64,000 nt of DNA from Bradyrhizobium sp. B124 (GCF_038967635.1 NZ_CP152413.1:4716001-4780000), one strand, 5' to 3'. Shown: positions 1 through 8,848, counted from the first letter of the stretch. The notes: generated by a model from the letters alone, not told the origin. Program-made: numbers and translations.

Positions 1-1224
1 CGCATGCGCCGACAGGAACACCGCCGCCTGGCCTGCGGAGTTGCCGCCGCCGACCAGCACGACGTCCTGCTGGGCGCACAGCCGCGCCTCGATCGGCGAG
101 GCCCAGTACCAGACGCCGCGGCCCTCATAATTCTCGAGATTGTCGATCGCCGGCCGGCGATAGCGCGCGCCGCTCGCGACCACCACCGACTTGGCGCGCA
201 GCGTGTGCCCGCAGCCGGTGGCGAGCGTGAACGCGCCCGACGCCTTCGAGCAGTCGAGCGATTTGATCGAGACCGGGATCAGCATCTCGGCGCCGAATTT
301 CTGCGCCTGGTTGAAGGCGCGCCCGGCCAGCGCCTGGCCCGAGATCCCGGTCGGGAAGCCCAGATAGTTTTCGATCCGCGCGCTGGCGCCGGCCTGGCCG
401 CCGAAAGCACGGGAATCGAACACCGCGACCGACAGCCCCTCGGAGGCCGCATAGACCGCGGTGGCGAGCCCGGCCGGGCCGCTGCCGACCACGGCGACGT
501 CGTAGAGCTTCTCATGTGCGCTGTTGCCGATCATGCCGAGCGCCATCGCAAGCGCGGTCTCGGACGGATTGCGCAGCACCGTGCCGTTCGGACAGACCAC
601 CAGCGGCAGCTCGGCGCGCGTCGGCGAATAGCGCGCGACGAGGTCGGCCGCATCCTTGTCGGTCTCGGGATCGAGGACGTGATGCGGCTGGCCGTTGCGC
701 GCCAGGAAATTCTGCAGCGGTGCCATGTTGCCGACCGACGCGGAGCCGATCAGCACCGGCCCGCCGGCGCCGCCCTGGATCAGGCTGACGCGGCGCAGGA
801 TCAGCGCGCGCATGATGCGCTCGCCGAGGTCGGCCTCGGCAACCAGCAGCGCGCGCAGCCGCTCGGGCGGCAGCAACAGCGTCTCGACGGGGCCCTCGGC
901 ATGGCCGTCGACCAGCGCGGCGCGGCCTGAGAGCTGGCCGATCTCGGCAAGGAATTGCCCCGGCCCCTGGTCGATGATCGGCGTGACACGGCCGAGGCCA
1001 TCGCGCTGGGAGATCGACACGCTGCCCGACAGCACCACGAACATGCCGGGCCCCGGCTTGCCGGTCTCGAACAGCGCCTCGCCGTCCTTGTACGACCGCG
1101 GCTCGCCGAAGCGGCGCATCCGCTCGATCTCGTGCGCCGTCAGGGTCGGAAAGGTCTGCTCATGGCGCGGAAAGGCGGTGGCGGTGGCGTTCAGCCGATC
1201 GATCGTCGTCTCATCCATGGCCAT
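1..1224 (-). CDS. cNMP-binding domain/FAD-dependent oxidoreductase (thioredoxin reductase-like), 3' part cut by window edge
   Basis: Reading the minus strand from ATG at 1224 gives an uninterrupted frame of 407 codons that runs out of the window. Residues about 30-150 form a cyclic-nucleotide-binding-like beta-roll (PGPGMFVVLSGSV, GQFLAEIGQLSG). From about residue 240 a thioredoxin-reductase-type FAD fold begins (VVGSGPAGLATAVYAASEG, GGQAGASARIENYLGFP), then the NADPH-binding VLVGGGNSAGQAA. Where thioredoxin reductase has its redox CxxC, this protein reads WYWASPIEARLC, so the disulfide centre is absent, as in the known family that joins these two domains. It probably transfers electrons from NAD(P)H to an unknown acceptor under control of the N-terminal sensor. 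ATG at 1218 in the same frame is an alternative start. The C-terminus is not visible. Confidence 0.85.
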   Translation of the reverse strand, partial: MAMDETTIDRLNATATAFPRHEQTFPTLTAHEIERMRRFGEPRSYKDGEALFETGKPGPGMFVVLSGSVSISQRDGLGRVTPIIDQGPGQFLAEIGQLSGRAALVDGHAEGPVETLLLPPERLRALLVAEADLGERIMRALILRRVSLIQGGAGGPVLIGSASVGNMAPLQNFLARNGQPHHVLDPETDKDAADLVARYSPTRAELPLVVCPNGTVLRNPSETALAMALGMIGNSAHEKLYDVAVVGSGPAGLATAVYAASEGLSVAVFDSRAFGGQAGASARIENYLGFPTGISGQALAGRAFNQAQKFGAEMLIPVSIKSLDCSKASGAFTLATGCGHTLRAKSVVVASGARYRRPAIDNLENYEGRGVWYWASPIEARLCAQQDVVLVGGGNSAGQAAVFLSAHA

Positions 1225-1362
1225 CTCGGCGACTCGCTTCTTGTTGCAACAAATGCCAACCGGCCGGAGTTTCGATTCTCACTAGAACCAGAACCCAGGC
1301 CCCGGCTTGTCGTTTTGCCGGATTTTCTGCACGAACTGATGTCCATCTCGCCCGAAATCGCT

Positions 1363-1602
1363 CTAGCGGCCCGGCTCGCTTCCGCCGCCGCCGTCTCGTG
1401 AGCCGTCTTCTGGCGAGGCGTCTTCTAGTGAGGCGTCATCTAACGAGGCTTGGGCTGGTTCGGAAGCCACATCCTCGCGACCGCGCGCCTGCGATTTTCG
1501 CCGCTTCAGATTTTCGCGCAGAGCCAGCTTGAGACGATCCTGTCGTGAATCCTTCACGCGGGCTCCGGCCTGCCCGCCGCCTCTGTCGTGCTCACCCGTC
1601 AT
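1363..1602 (-). CDS. small charged protein with acidic repeat tail (79 aa), function unknown
   Basis: The ATG at 1602 is preceded by GAGAG at good spacing, which favours it over upstream in-frame codons that would give 143 residues. The N-terminal half is basic (VKDSRQDRLKLALRENLKRR), typical of small hypothetical proteins in Bradyrhizobium that carry the ALRENLKRRK segment. The C-terminal half is an acidic tail made of three five-residue repeats (ASLDD, ASLED, ASPED). No signal peptide or membrane helix is present. A nucleic-acid or ribosome association is possible from the charge pattern but is only inference. It follows the oxidoreductase's promoter region on the same strand. Confidence 0.6.
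   Translation of the reverse strand: MTGEHDRGGGQAGARVKDSRQDRLKLALRENLKRRKSQARGREDVASEPAQASLDDASLEDASPEDGSRDGGGGSEPGR
1405..1449. repeat. three tandem 15-bp imperfect repeats inside a small gene
   Basis: The units gtcttctggcgaggc, gtcttctagtgaggc and gtcatctaacgaggc follow each other without spacing at 1405, 1420 and 1435. They keep the reading frame and encode the acidic pentapeptide repeats of the 1363-1602 protein, so copy-number change would lengthen or shorten the tail by five residues. Confidence 0.85.
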
Positions 1603-1921
1603 TGCAAAACTCTCGAACCGCCGTCGCGCCTTCCGCGAAGCCGAATATAGCCAATGGCCGCCGCCCGCGCACCCTGCCCGGTCGGCCAGTTGCGCCAGGC
1701 GGCATGATTCGGCGGTTGGGCGAAATCCGGCTTCTCGGCACGATCGGAACCCAATCGGGCCGGAATCGGCCGAATTGGGCAGAATCACCGGCAAAGAATG
1801 TCAGTTTCTTCCGATTTCATCGGCAACCGGCGCGCTGTTTCGCTTGCGCCAACGGGAGGCCTGTGGCAAGAACCGCCCGCTTGGACGGGCCCGTGGGGCC
1901 GATTCAATTTTTCCCGGGCAT
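1603..1921. other. intergenic stretch upstream of tRNA-Thr, no gene seen
   Basis: Open frames here lack ribosome binding sites and look like high-GC background. The stretch must hold the promoter for the small gene ending at 1363 and the tRNA promoter, but no convincing -35/-10 pair can be named. Confidence 0.4.
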
Positions 1922-1996
1922 GCTGCCGTAGCTCAGTGGTAGAGCACTCCATTGGTAATGGAGAGGTCGACAGTTCAATCCTGTCTGGCAGCACCA
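1922..1996 (+). tRNA. tRNA-Thr (anticodon GGT)
   Basis: The 75-nt sequence folds as a full cloverleaf. The acceptor arm GCTGCCG pairs with TGGCAGC with one G-T pair. The anticodon stem CTCCA/TGGAG encloses the loop TTGGTAA with anticodon GGT, and the T arm carries the usual GTTCAATC. CCA is encoded at 1994-1996. It reads threonine codons ACC and ACU. No second tRNA is adjacent. Confidence 0.97.
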
Positions 1997-2046
1997 TTCT
2001 CCCAGCGATCGCTGCCGTCATTGCGGGCACCGCCGCGTTCACCGCA

Positions 2047-2172
2047 TCAATGCGCGAGCAGCAGACCCGCCCCGCCGATCATCAGCGCGATGTAGAACGC
2101 GAACACACTGCCGACCCATTTCCAATCGATCTGTCCGTGTTCGGGGCTCAGGCTTTCGATGATGCCGTGCAT
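2047..2172 (-). CDS. 41-residue single-pass membrane protein, function unknown
   Basis: The ATG at 2172 has a strong GGAGG eight bases upstream; an in-frame upstream ATG at 2238 lacks one and sits in repeat-like sequence. The product begins MHGIIESLSPEHGQIDWKW and ends with one hydrophobic helix (VGSVFAFYIALMIGGAGLLL) and AH. Small proteins like this are common in Bradyrhizobium genomes but have no assigned role. It is convergent with the tRNA. Confidence 0.7.
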   Translation of the reverse strand: MHGIIESLSPEHGQIDWKWVGSVFAFYIALMIGGAGLLLAH

Positions 2173-2185
2173 GATGTTTTCCTCC

Positions 2186-2290
2186 AGAAGCGTTTTCGAG
2201 CGAAGTGGGTACCGGTTCGCGTGAAGAAAGCGCGTCAAAACAAAAATCTGGAGCCCCGTTCCGATTCAATCGGAACGGAAAAGGCTCTAG
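2186..2290. repeat. palindromic intergenic repeat with perfect 11-bp hairpin
   Basis: The core at 2256-2278 is a hairpin with perfect 11-bp arms (CCGTTCCGATT and its complement) around one base. The flanking sequence, with gtgggtaccggttcgcgtg and ggctctaga, resembles a dispersed repeat type I associate with Bradyrhizobium and relatives. This attribution is from memory and not demonstrated by a second full copy in this window. Confidence 0.45.
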
Positions 2291-2333
2291 AAGTCGCATG
2301 GGCGGCGTATAGCCTGCACCTCGATCACGTCAT

Positions 2334-2696
2334 GTGACTCACTTCACACTTCAAAGTCGCGGAACGGACCCAAGAGTGACTGGCCCAGAACTGAAGAAAC
2401 TGCGCGAACATCTCGGCGAGGCACTCGGCCGGAAGCTGACGGCGGCGGATATGGCGAAGCTGTGCGGGTTACCGGCGGCCGGCGGCGCCGAAAAACTCCG
2501 CAAGTGGGAGGTCACCGGCCCGACCCCGAAGGTCGCCGCCCTGCTGCGCGTGCTGGCGATGGCGAGCGAGCACTATCCGATCCTGGAGAAGTTCGACGTG
2601 TTCGATCGCCACGACGTTCCGGTTGGGGATCGCGCCGCGCGCCGCCAGGCGTTCCGCGAGCAGATGCGCGACGACGTGCGCAAGCGATTGGACTAG
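2334..2696 (+). CDS. helix-turn-helix-like protein, 120 aa, unknown
   Basis: The central part (LKKLREHLGEAL, LTAADMAKLCGLP, AEKLRKWEVTGPTPKVAALLRVLA) has the spacing of an XRE/Cro-type helix-turn-helix: a helix, a turn and a recognition helix followed by the 'W..G..P' segment common to these repressors. A basic C-terminal tail (RAARRQAFREQMRDDVRKR) follows. It may bind DNA or RNA; the target is unknown. The start is uncertain: ATG at 2334 has no clear ribosome binding site, and the GTG encoding V in RVTGPELKK would shorten the protein by about 14 residues. It stands alone, with non-coding DNA on both sides. Confidence 0.6.
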   Translation: MTHFTLQSRGTDPRVTGPELKKLREHLGEALGRKLTAADMAKLCGLPAAGGAEKLRKWEVTGPTPKVAALLRVLAMASEHYPILEKFDVFDRHDVPVGDRAARRQAFREQMRDDVRKRLD

Positions 2697-2923
2697 CAGA
2701 CGGCTTGGTTAACGGAAGCGGCACATCGCGCGCGGCCTGTTAAGCCTTCCGTCATTCCCGCTTAAGCGTTCGTTAGGCACAACAAAACGTTTCACCGCAA
2801 GGCCTGCGACTTAACGCTCCAAGTCGTCTTCCGGTGACAGCATTTTATTCAAATGCGGTCTAACGCATCGCCATGGATGGCGCCATTCACGCTGCGCCTC
2901 ATGACTTGTCCGGAGACTGCCCC

Positions 2924-3670
2924 ATGAAGAAGTTCCTGCTCGCAACCGCAGCCGCAGCTGTTGCCGTCGCTGCCTTTGGCGCGACCGCCCAGGCCGCCGA
3001 CCTCGGCTCCCGTGGCTATTACCAGAAGGCGCCGGCGCCTGTTTACGCCGCGCCGCTCTACAACTGGACCGGCTTCTATCTCGGCGGCCATCTCGGCGGC
3101 GTGTTCTCGCAGAACAACACGTTCAACGGCCTCGCGCTGTCGGATTCCAGCGCCCGCTTCATGGGCGGCGTCCAGGGCGGCTACGACTGGCAGCTGTCGC
3201 CGATGTGGGTGATCGGCCTCGAAGGCCAGTATTCCTGGGTCGGCGGCCATCAGCTCAACGCGATCTTCCCGGGCGGCTACGTCTACAACAACAACCAGCG
3301 CGGCATCGCGTCGATCACCGGCCGGGTCGGCTACACCTGGGGCCCGGGCCTGATCTATGTGAAGGGCGGCTATGCCTATTCCGACAACAACGAAACGGTG
3401 ACGCTGGGCGGCGCGCAGGTACCCTTCGCGCTCACCGACAACCACAGCAACGGCTGGACCATCGGCGGCGGCGCCGAATACATGTTCGCGCCGAACTGGT
3501 CGGCCAAGGTCGAGTACCAGTACTACGACTTCGGTGACAGCCGCTTCACCGCACCGGGCGCGCTGGTGCCGGTCGGCAGCTTCCACAATGACGAGCACAC
3601 GGTGAAGGCGGGCCTCAACTACCGCTTCAACGTCGGCAACCTCGGCGGCCCCGCTTACGGCCGCTACTGA
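2924..3670 (+). CDS. outer-membrane beta-barrel protein (Omp25/RopB-like), 248 aa
   Basis: The start MKKFLLATAAAAVAVAAFG followed by ATAQA|ADL is a classical signal peptide with the cleavage site around residue 23. The mature protein has the YNWTGFYLGGHLGG opening of the rhizobial Omp25/Omp31 porin-like family, alternating aromatic/glycine strands, WTIGGGAEYMFAPNWSAKVEYQYYDFG, and ends with VKAGLNYRFNVG, a terminal strand typical of eight-stranded barrels. It is expected in the outer membrane as an abundant structural protein. The gene is monocistronic, followed 25 bases later by a strong terminator. The in-frame ATG at 2873 is rejected because it would bury the signal peptide. Confidence 0.9.
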   Translation: MKKFLLATAAAAVAVAAFGATAQAADLGSRGYYQKAPAPVYAAPLYNWTGFYLGGHLGGVFSQNNTFNGLALSDSSARFMGGVQGGYDWQLSPMWVIGLEGQYSWVGGHQLNAIFPGGYVYNNNQRGIASITGRVGYTWGPGLIYVKGGYAYSDNNETVTLGGAQVPFALTDNHSNGWTIGGGAEYMFAPNWSAKVEYQYYDFGDSRFTAPGALVPVGSFHNDEHTVKAGLNYRFNVGNLGGPAYGRY

Positions 3671-3695
3671 GCTTACGCACTACAACCAAGAGTGG

Positions 3696-3722
3696 AAAGG
3701 CCGGCTCGCGCCGGCCTTTTTG
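3696..3722 (+). terminator. intrinsic terminator of the outer-membrane protein gene
   Basis: The arms aaaggccgg and ccggccttt enclose ctcgcg and are followed by a T run. It begins 25 bases after the stop codon at 3670. Confidence 0.9.
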
Positions 3723-3901
3723 CGTCCGATCGCGCGCATCGATTCCGCACAGCGAACCAACGCGGCGCCGATGCGCGGCCCTGAAAAATCCCGCAGATCG
3801 TCGCAATTTTCCCGATTTTGTTAACCCGCCGCATTGATACTCCCGCGCCGGGGAAACATCCAAGAGTAGTGGCCAAGGGTAAGGCCAGGGGGTACGGGGC
3901 A

Positions 3902-6046
3902 ATGGCGTTTCGGTTCAAGCTCGGCAAACCAAATCTCAAGCGTATCCATCTGCCGCAGATGGGTGTCAGAGGCAGCCTGTTCGCGGCATTCGCCGTGATC
4001 GCAGGCATGGCGCTCGTGATCAGCGCAGGCGCCGGCATCGTGCTGCATCAGCTCGGCGGCACCATGAGCAATCTCTCTGGCCACGACATTCCGCGGCTCG
4101 CCGCGAGCCTGCAGCTTTCCGCGCAGAGCGCCTCGCTCGCAGCCCAGGGGCCCGGCCTGCTCGCCGTGCAGAGCGAGGATGCGCTGAACGATCGCACCAA
4201 GAAGGTGCAGGAGGTCGCGCAGCAAACCAACGCCAAGCTTGGCGAGATCATCGAACTCGGCGCCGACAAATCCGTCGTCAGCGCGCTGCAGGAGAACGTC
4301 AAAAACACCGACGAGGCGACCAAGAGCCTGATCTCGGCGGCGCATGAGCGGCTCGACGTCGGTGCGCTGCGCGACAAGCAGTACAACGCGCTGCGCAAGG
4401 CGCAGGGCGCCTTCGTTTCCGCTGCCGGTCCCGCGATGCTCGACGCGCAGACCCGGCTCAACGCCATTCTCGCCGCGGCCGACGTCTCCGCTGACGCTGC
4501 CACCGAGGCCGCGCGCACCGTCGGCCAGATCAGCAACGTGCTCGCCGCCGGCAATCTGATGGCTGCCGACATGACCGCGGCGCTGTCGGCCAATTCCAGC
4601 GAGACGCTCGATGCGATCGAGGCGGAGTTCAAGAAGGGCCGCGAGCGCGTCAAGTCCAACCTCGAGGACCTGCCGAACAATCCGGCGATCGTTGCGGTGC
4701 GCGACACCGCGGAGAAGCTGCTCGTGCTCGGCGAAGGCAAGACCGGCGTGTTCAAGATCCGCCAGAAGGAGCTCGATTCGATCGATTACGGCCAGACCAT
4801 CCTGGAAGAGACCCGCAAGCTCAATGTCGGGCTCGGCATCAGCGTTCAGCAGCTGGTCGAGGCCGTGCAGAAGGATACCGACTCCGCGACTTTCCAGGCG
4901 CGGCAGCAGATCTCGCTCGCGACCACGGTGATGATCGGGCTCGGCGCGCTGACGCTGGTGGGCTCGTTCCTGTTCGTCTGGCTCTATGTCGGGCGCAACA
5001 TCCTGCGCCGCATCCGTGGCCTGCAGCGCTCGATGCGGCTGTTGTCCGACGGCGACCTCGACACCGAGATCCCGCAGAGCCGCCAGCGCGACGAGATCGC
5101 CGTCATGGCCGACTCGTTGCAGGTATTCCGCGAGAGCATGATCGAGAGCCGCGAGCTCACCGAGAACCAGAACAAGGACCGCTCCGCCAAGGCCGAGCGC
5201 GCCTCGCGCATGGAGAAGCAGATCGCGACGTTCGAATCGACGGTCCGCACCGCGCTCGGCAGCCTGCAGGGCGCGGCGAACTCGATGCAGTCGACCGCGC
5301 AGAGCATGTCGGCGACCGCCGACCAGTCGAGCGCATTGGTCAACGCGGTCGCCTCGGCTGCCGAGGAGACCTCGGTCAACGTGCAGACGGTGTCGGCCGG
5401 CACCGAGGAACTGTCGTCGTCGATCTCCGAGATCGGCCGCCAGGTCGTCACCTCGGCGGAGATCGCCCGCAAGGCGGTCGAGGAAGCCAGCGCCACCGAC
5501 ACCACCATGCAGGGGCTTGCCGACAATGCCGCGCGGATCAGCGTCGTGGTCGACCTGATCCAGACCATCGCCTCGCAGACCAATCTCTTGGCGCTCAACG
5601 CCACCATCGAGGCGGCGCGCGCCGGCGAGGCCGGCCGCGGCTTTGCCGTCGTCGCTTCCGAGGTGAAGAACCTGGCGAGCCAGACCGCCAAGGCGACCGA
5701 GGAAATCCGCCAGCAGATCGTCAGCATGCAGGAGGTGACGACGACGGCGGTCACCGCGATCCGCAACATCTCGAGCACGATCGGCGAGATCAACGACGTC
5801 ACCACCGCGATCGCCGCTGCTGTCGAGGAGCAGGGCGCGGCGACCCGCGAGATCGCCCGCAACATCCAGCATGCGGCGGGCGGCACCAGCGAGGTGTCGA
5901 GCAACATCGTCGGCGTCTCGACCGCCTCGGCAGAGGCCGGCGCCGCGGCCGGCGAGGTGCTCAGCGCCTCCGACGCGCTGCGCCGCGAGGCCGACGTGCT
6001 GCGCTCGGAGATCGACGGCTTCCTGTCGAACATAAGGGCGGCGTAA
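3902..6046 (+). CDS. methyl-accepting chemotaxis protein, 714 aa
   Basis: This is a membrane chemoreceptor that would signal to CheA/CheW. From [10 protein letters not shown], a first transmembrane helix ([21 protein letters not shown]) lies near residues 22-42, then about 290 residues of helical sensor domain rich in Ala, a second helix ([22 protein letters not shown]) near 340-361, a HAMP domain ([11 protein letters not shown]) and the cytoplasmic signalling coiled coil. The hairpin tip includes [20 protein letters not shown] and [15 protein letters not shown]. No C-terminal CheR pentapeptide is seen. ATG 3902 is preceded by a G-rich site; an upstream ATG at 3818 would add 28 residues without a hydrophobic segment. 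The ligand is unknown. Confidence 0.93.
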   Translation: MAFRFKLGKPNLKRIHLPQMGVRGSLFAAFAVIAGMALVISAGAGIVLHQLGGTMSNLSGHDIPRLAASLQLSAQSASLAAQGPGLLAVQSEDALNDRTKKVQEVAQQTNAKLGEIIELGADKSVVSALQENVKNTDEATKSLISAAHERLDVGALRDKQYNALRKAQGAFVSAAGPAMLDAQTRLNAILAAADVSADAATEAARTVGQISNVLAAGNLMAADMTAALSANSSETLDAIEAEFKKGRERVKSNLEDLPNNPAIVAVRDTAEKLLVLGEGKTGVFKIRQKELDSIDYGQTILEETRKLNVGLGISVQQLVEAVQKDTDSATFQARQQISLATTVMIGLGALTLVGSFLFVWLYVGRNILRRIRGLQRSMRLLSDGDLDTEIPQSRQRDEIAVMADSLQVFRESMIESRELTENQNKDRSAKAERASRMEKQIATFESTVRTALGSLQGAANSMQSTAQSMSATADQSSALVNAVASAAEETSVNVQTVSAGTEELSSSISEIGRQVVTSAEIARKAVEEASATDTTMQGLADNAARISVVVDLIQTIASQTNLLALNATIEAARAGEAGRGFAVVASEVKNLASQTAKATEEIRQQIVSMQEVTTTAVTAIRNISSTIGEINDVTTAIAAAVEEQGAATREIARNIQHAAGGTSEVSSNIVGVSTASAEAGAAAGEVLSASDALRREADVLRSEIDGFLSNIRAA

Positions 6047-6052
6047 GCCATT

Positions 6053-6139
6053 GCCGTCATTCCGGGGCGATGCGACAGCATCGAACCCGGAATCTCGAGA
6101 TTCCGGGTTCGCCTCTTCGAGGCGCCCCGGAATGACGGC
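6053..6139. repeat. nested palindromic repeat after the chemoreceptor gene
   Basis: Outer arms of 17 bp (gccgtcattccggggcg, 6053-6069, and its exact complement at 6123-6139) enclose a second perfect 28-bp palindrome at 6083-6110 (gaacccggaatctc and complement). The structure would fold into a long branched hairpin and may also act as transcription terminator of the preceding gene. Confidence 0.85.
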
Positions 6140-6264
6140 GCGAACCAGCGCGCCGGTTGGTTTGATCCGGATTACGGAAATTCCCCGATTTCCCCCCCCA
6201 TTCTCCGGACGACTATCTGATTTTTCGGCTGGCGCGGCGGCCCGGGTCCCGCTAAGTCCGTAGC

Positions 6265-7329
6265 ATGCATACGAAGACCGACAGCCTTCCCTCCTCGGCG
6301 GAGGCATTGCGATACCCCTGGGAGAACCACCCCGGCCACGACCAGGTCGTGGAGGTGGCCCCCGGCGTGCTGTGGGCGCGGCTGAAGCTGCCGTTCCGCC
6401 TCAACCATGTGAACATCTATCTGCTCGCCGACGGCGACGGCTGGACCATGGTGGATGCCGGCTTCGGCAATGAGGAATCGATCGCGGCCTGGACCACGCT
6501 GTTCGAAGGACCGCTGAAGCACGTCAAGGTCAAGCGGCTGATCGTGACGCATTCGCATCCCGACCATGTCGGTCTCGCCGGCTGGATCACCGAGCGCTTC
6601 GACTGCCCGCTGTACATGTCGCAGGTGGAATACCTGCAATCGGTCTATCACCAGAACCGCGGCACCGAGGAACGGCGCAACGCGCAGCGGCTGTTCTTCC
6701 GCCGCCACGGCATGGACGAGGACCTGACCGAGAAGCTGCTCGGCCGCGGCCAGGACTACCTGAAGCGGGTGTCGGTGCTGCCGCCGTCCTATCACCGCCT
6801 CACCCATGGCGACGAGGTCGTGATCGGCACGCGGCGCTTCAAGGTGATCACCGGCGGCGGGCACGCGCTCGACCAGGTGATGCTGTATTGCGCGGCCGAC
6901 AAGCTGTTCCTGTCCGCCGACCAGGTGCTGAGCAAGATCTCGCCCAATGTAAGCGTCTGGGCGGTCGAGCCCGAGCAGAATTCGCTCGGCGAATACCTGG
7001 CCTCGCTGGCCAGCCTGACCACCACCCTGCCCTATGACGTGATGGTGCTGCCCGGCCATGGCGTGCCGTTCTACGGGCTGAAGACCCGGATCAAGCAGCT
7101 CGCCGATCACCATGAGGAGCGCTGCCGGCTGATCGCCGAGGCCTGCCGCGAGGTGCCGCAGACCTCCAAGGAACTGGTCCCGGTGGTGTTCCACAAGCAC
7201 GTGCTGGACGAGCACCAGATGGGCTTCGCCGCCGGCGAGCTGGTCGCCCATGTCAATTACATGCTGGTCGAGGGCCGTCTGACGGCCGAGATGCACGACG
7301 ACGGCATGCTGCGCTTCAAGACGACCTGA
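6265..7329 (+). CDS. MBL-fold metallo-hydrolase, 354 aa
   Basis: The metal-binding motif VTHSHPDHVGLAGW (HxHxDH) is at about residues 91-104. The later histidines lie in TGGGHALDQVMLY, and D217 of LSADQVL and LPGHGVPFYG supply the remaining ligand regions of a two-metal metallo-beta-lactamase fold. A C-terminal helical part (RLIAEACREVPQTSKELVPVVF) matches the extra domain found in glyoxalase II-like and LACTB2-like hydrolases. It is likely cytosolic and hydrolyses a thioester or ester; the substrate is unknown. It lies upstream of hemA, with a FixK-type box in the gap, so the two are probably separate transcription units. Confidence 0.88.
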   Translation: MHTKTDSLPSSAEALRYPWENHPGHDQVVEVAPGVLWARLKLPFRLNHVNIYLLADGDGWTMVDAGFGNEESIAAWTTLFEGPLKHVKVKRLIVTHSHPDHVGLAGWITERFDCPLYMSQVEYLQSVYHQNRGTEERRNAQRLFFRRHGMDEDLTEKLLGRGQDYLKRVSVLPPSYHRLTHGDEVVIGTRRFKVITGGGHALDQVMLYCAADKLFLSADQVLSKISPNVSVWAVEPEQNSLGEYLASLASLTTTLPYDVMVLPGHGVPFYGLKTRIKQLADHHEERCRLIAEACREVPQTSKELVPVVFHKHVLDEHQMGFAAGELVAHVNYMLVEGRLTAEMHDDGMLRFKTT

Positions 7330-7359
7330 GACCGACCGGGCCGTAATGCCCCGGGCAAT

Positions 7360-7373
7360 TTGACCGAAATCAA
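7360..7373. promoter_or_regulatory. FixK/FNR-type box upstream of hemA
   Basis: The site reads TTGACCGAAATCAA, a perfect TTGA-N6-TCAA dyad, 131 bases before the hemA start. FixK2 of Bradyrhizobium binds this type of site, and oxygen control of hemA through the FixLJ pathway is reported for Bradyrhizobium japonicum. The role here is inferred from match and position. Confidence 0.8.
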
Positions 7374-7445
7374 GCCGGATAGACGGCCGCTAGGGCAATT
7401 TGCCCAACTGCGACGCATGCCCAAATGTGGGCCAATGCATGGACA

Positions 7446-7466
7446 TTAGAGCTGGAAAAGCTCTAA
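7446..7466. promoter_or_regulatory. perfect inverted repeat in the hemA leader
   Basis: The arms TTAGAGCT and AGCTCTAA enclose GGAAA, 38 bases before the hemA start codon. It could be a protein-binding dyad (for example for a metal or haem regulator) or an RNA hairpin with a five-base loop. Which one applies cannot be told from sequence alone. Confidence 0.6.
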
Positions 7467-7504
7467 GAAGAGTCAGGTTTTCCGGTCAGTTTCTGGGTTT
7501 GCCG

Positions 7505-8734
7505 ATGAATTACAGCCAATTTTTCCAAACCGCCCTCAACCGCCTGCATGACGAGCGGCGCTACCGGGTGTTCGCCGACCTCGAACGGATCGCGGGACGC
7601 TTCCCGCACGCGACCTGGCACTCGCCGAAGGGCAGCCGCAACGTCGTGATCTGGTGCTCCAACGACTATCTCGGCATGGGCCAGCACCCCAAGGTGGTCG
7701 GCGCCATGGTCGAGACCGCGACCCGCGTCGGCACCGGCGCCGGCGGCACCCGCAACATCGCGGGCACCCATCATCCGCTGGTGCAGCTCGAGGCCGAGCT
7801 CGCCGATCTCCACGGCAAGGAAGCCTCGCTGCTGTTCACCTCGGGCTATGTCTCGAACCAGACCGGCATCTCGACGCTCGCTAAGCTCATTCCGAACTGC
7901 CTAATCCTGTCGGATGCGCTGAACCACAATTCGATGATCGAGGGCGTCCGCCAGGCCGGCTGCGACCGCCAGATCTTCCGCCACAACGACGTCGCGCATC
8001 TCGAAGAACTGCTGATTGCCGCCGGCCCCGACCGGCCGAAGCTGATCGTCTGCGAGAGCCTCTATTCGATGGACGGCGACGTCGCGCCGCTCGCGAAGAT
8101 CTGCGATCTCGCCGAGAAATACGGCGCCATGACCTATGTCGACGAGGTGCATGCGGTCGGCATGTACGGCCCGCGCGGCGGCGGCATCGCCGAGCGCGAC
8201 GGCGTGATGCACCGGATCGACGTGCTCGAGGGCACGCTCGCGAAGGCGTTCGGCTGCCTCGGCGGCTATATCGCGGGGCGCGCCGAGATCATCGACGCGG
8301 TGCGCTCCTACGCGCCGGGCTTCATCTTCACCACCGCGCTGCCGCCGGCGATCTGCTCGGCCGCAACCGCTGCGATCCGCCATCTGAAGACCTCGAACTG
8401 GGAGCGCGAGCGCCACCAGGACCGTGCCGCCCGCACCAAGGCGATCCTGACCGCCGCCGGCCTGCCTGTCATGTCGAGCGACACCCATATCGTGCCGCTG
8501 TTCGTCGGCGACCCCGAGAAGTGCAAGCGCGCCTCCGACCTGCTGCTCGAGGAGCACGGCATCTACATCCAGCCGATCAACTATCCGACGGTCGCCAAGG
8601 GCACCGAGCGGCTGCGCATCACGCCCTCGCCCTACCATGACGACGGCCTGATCGACGCGCTGGCCGAGGCCCTGCTCCAGGTCTGGGACCGGCTCGGCCT
8701 GACCCTGCACCAGAAGTCGCTGGCCGCCGAGTAA
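7505..8734 (+). CDS. hemA: 5-aminolevulinate synthase
   Basis: The enzyme condenses glycine and succinyl-CoA to 5-aminolevulinate with PLP, the first step of haem synthesis in alphaproteobacteria. The 409-residue length from [11 protein letters not shown] matches HemA of Bradyrhizobium. Visible hallmarks are [13 protein letters not shown], the glycine-rich [44 protein letters not shown] (PLP-binding Asp and His) and [13 protein letters not shown] with the Schiff-base lysine. In-frame ATG 7400 would add 35 residues across the regulatory leader and is rejected. A FixK box and an inverted repeat lie upstream, and a terminator follows at 8761, so it is probably a single-gene unit responsive to low oxygen. 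Confidence 0.97.
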   Translation: MNYSQFFQTALNRLHDERRYRVFADLERIAGRFPHATWHSPKGSRNVVIWCSNDYLGMGQHPKVVGAMVETATRVGTGAGGTRNIAGTHHPLVQLEAELADLHGKEASLLFTSGYVSNQTGISTLAKLIPNCLILSDALNHNSMIEGVRQAGCDRQIFRHNDVAHLEELLIAAGPDRPKLIVCESLYSMDGDVAPLAKICDLAEKYGAMTYVDEVHAVGMYGPRGGGIAERDGVMHRIDVLEGTLAKAFGCLGGYIAGRAEIIDAVRSYAPGFIFTTALPPAICSAATAAIRHLKTSNWERERHQDRAARTKAILTAAGLPVMSSDTHIVPLFVGDPEKCKRASDLLLEEHGIYIQPINYPTVAKGTERLRITPSPYHDDGLIDALAEALLQVWDRLGLTLHQKSLAAE

Positions 8735-8760
8735 CCCTATCCGCGTCCACCCCCGAATTT

Positions 8761-8792
8761 GGGCCGGCCGTGCATCGCACCGCCGGCCCTTT
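8761..8792 (+). terminator. terminator after hemA
   Basis: The arms gggccggc (8761-8768) and gccggccc (8782-8789) pair around a 13-base loop and are followed by ttt. A TATAAT hexamer at 8797-8802 follows, but no matching -35 element is evident. Confidence 0.65.
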
Positions 8793-8848
8793 GCGTTATA
8801 ATCCTGGCACCCGGCCCTCCCAGCGGCCGGGACAGGAGATGAGCAGCG

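Noticed and set aside
4..930. Long plus-strand open frame (308 codons)
   Set aside because: Antisense to a recognisable oxidoreductase; its protein is Arg/Gly/Ala-rich with no family signal, as expected for high-GC antisense frames.
3821..6307. 828-codon minus-strand frame
   Set aside because: Antisense to the chemoreceptor, low-complexity and without ribosome site.
8797..8802. TATAAT hexamer upstream of the hybrid kinase gene
   Set aside because: No -35 element at 16-18 bases; not called as a promoter.
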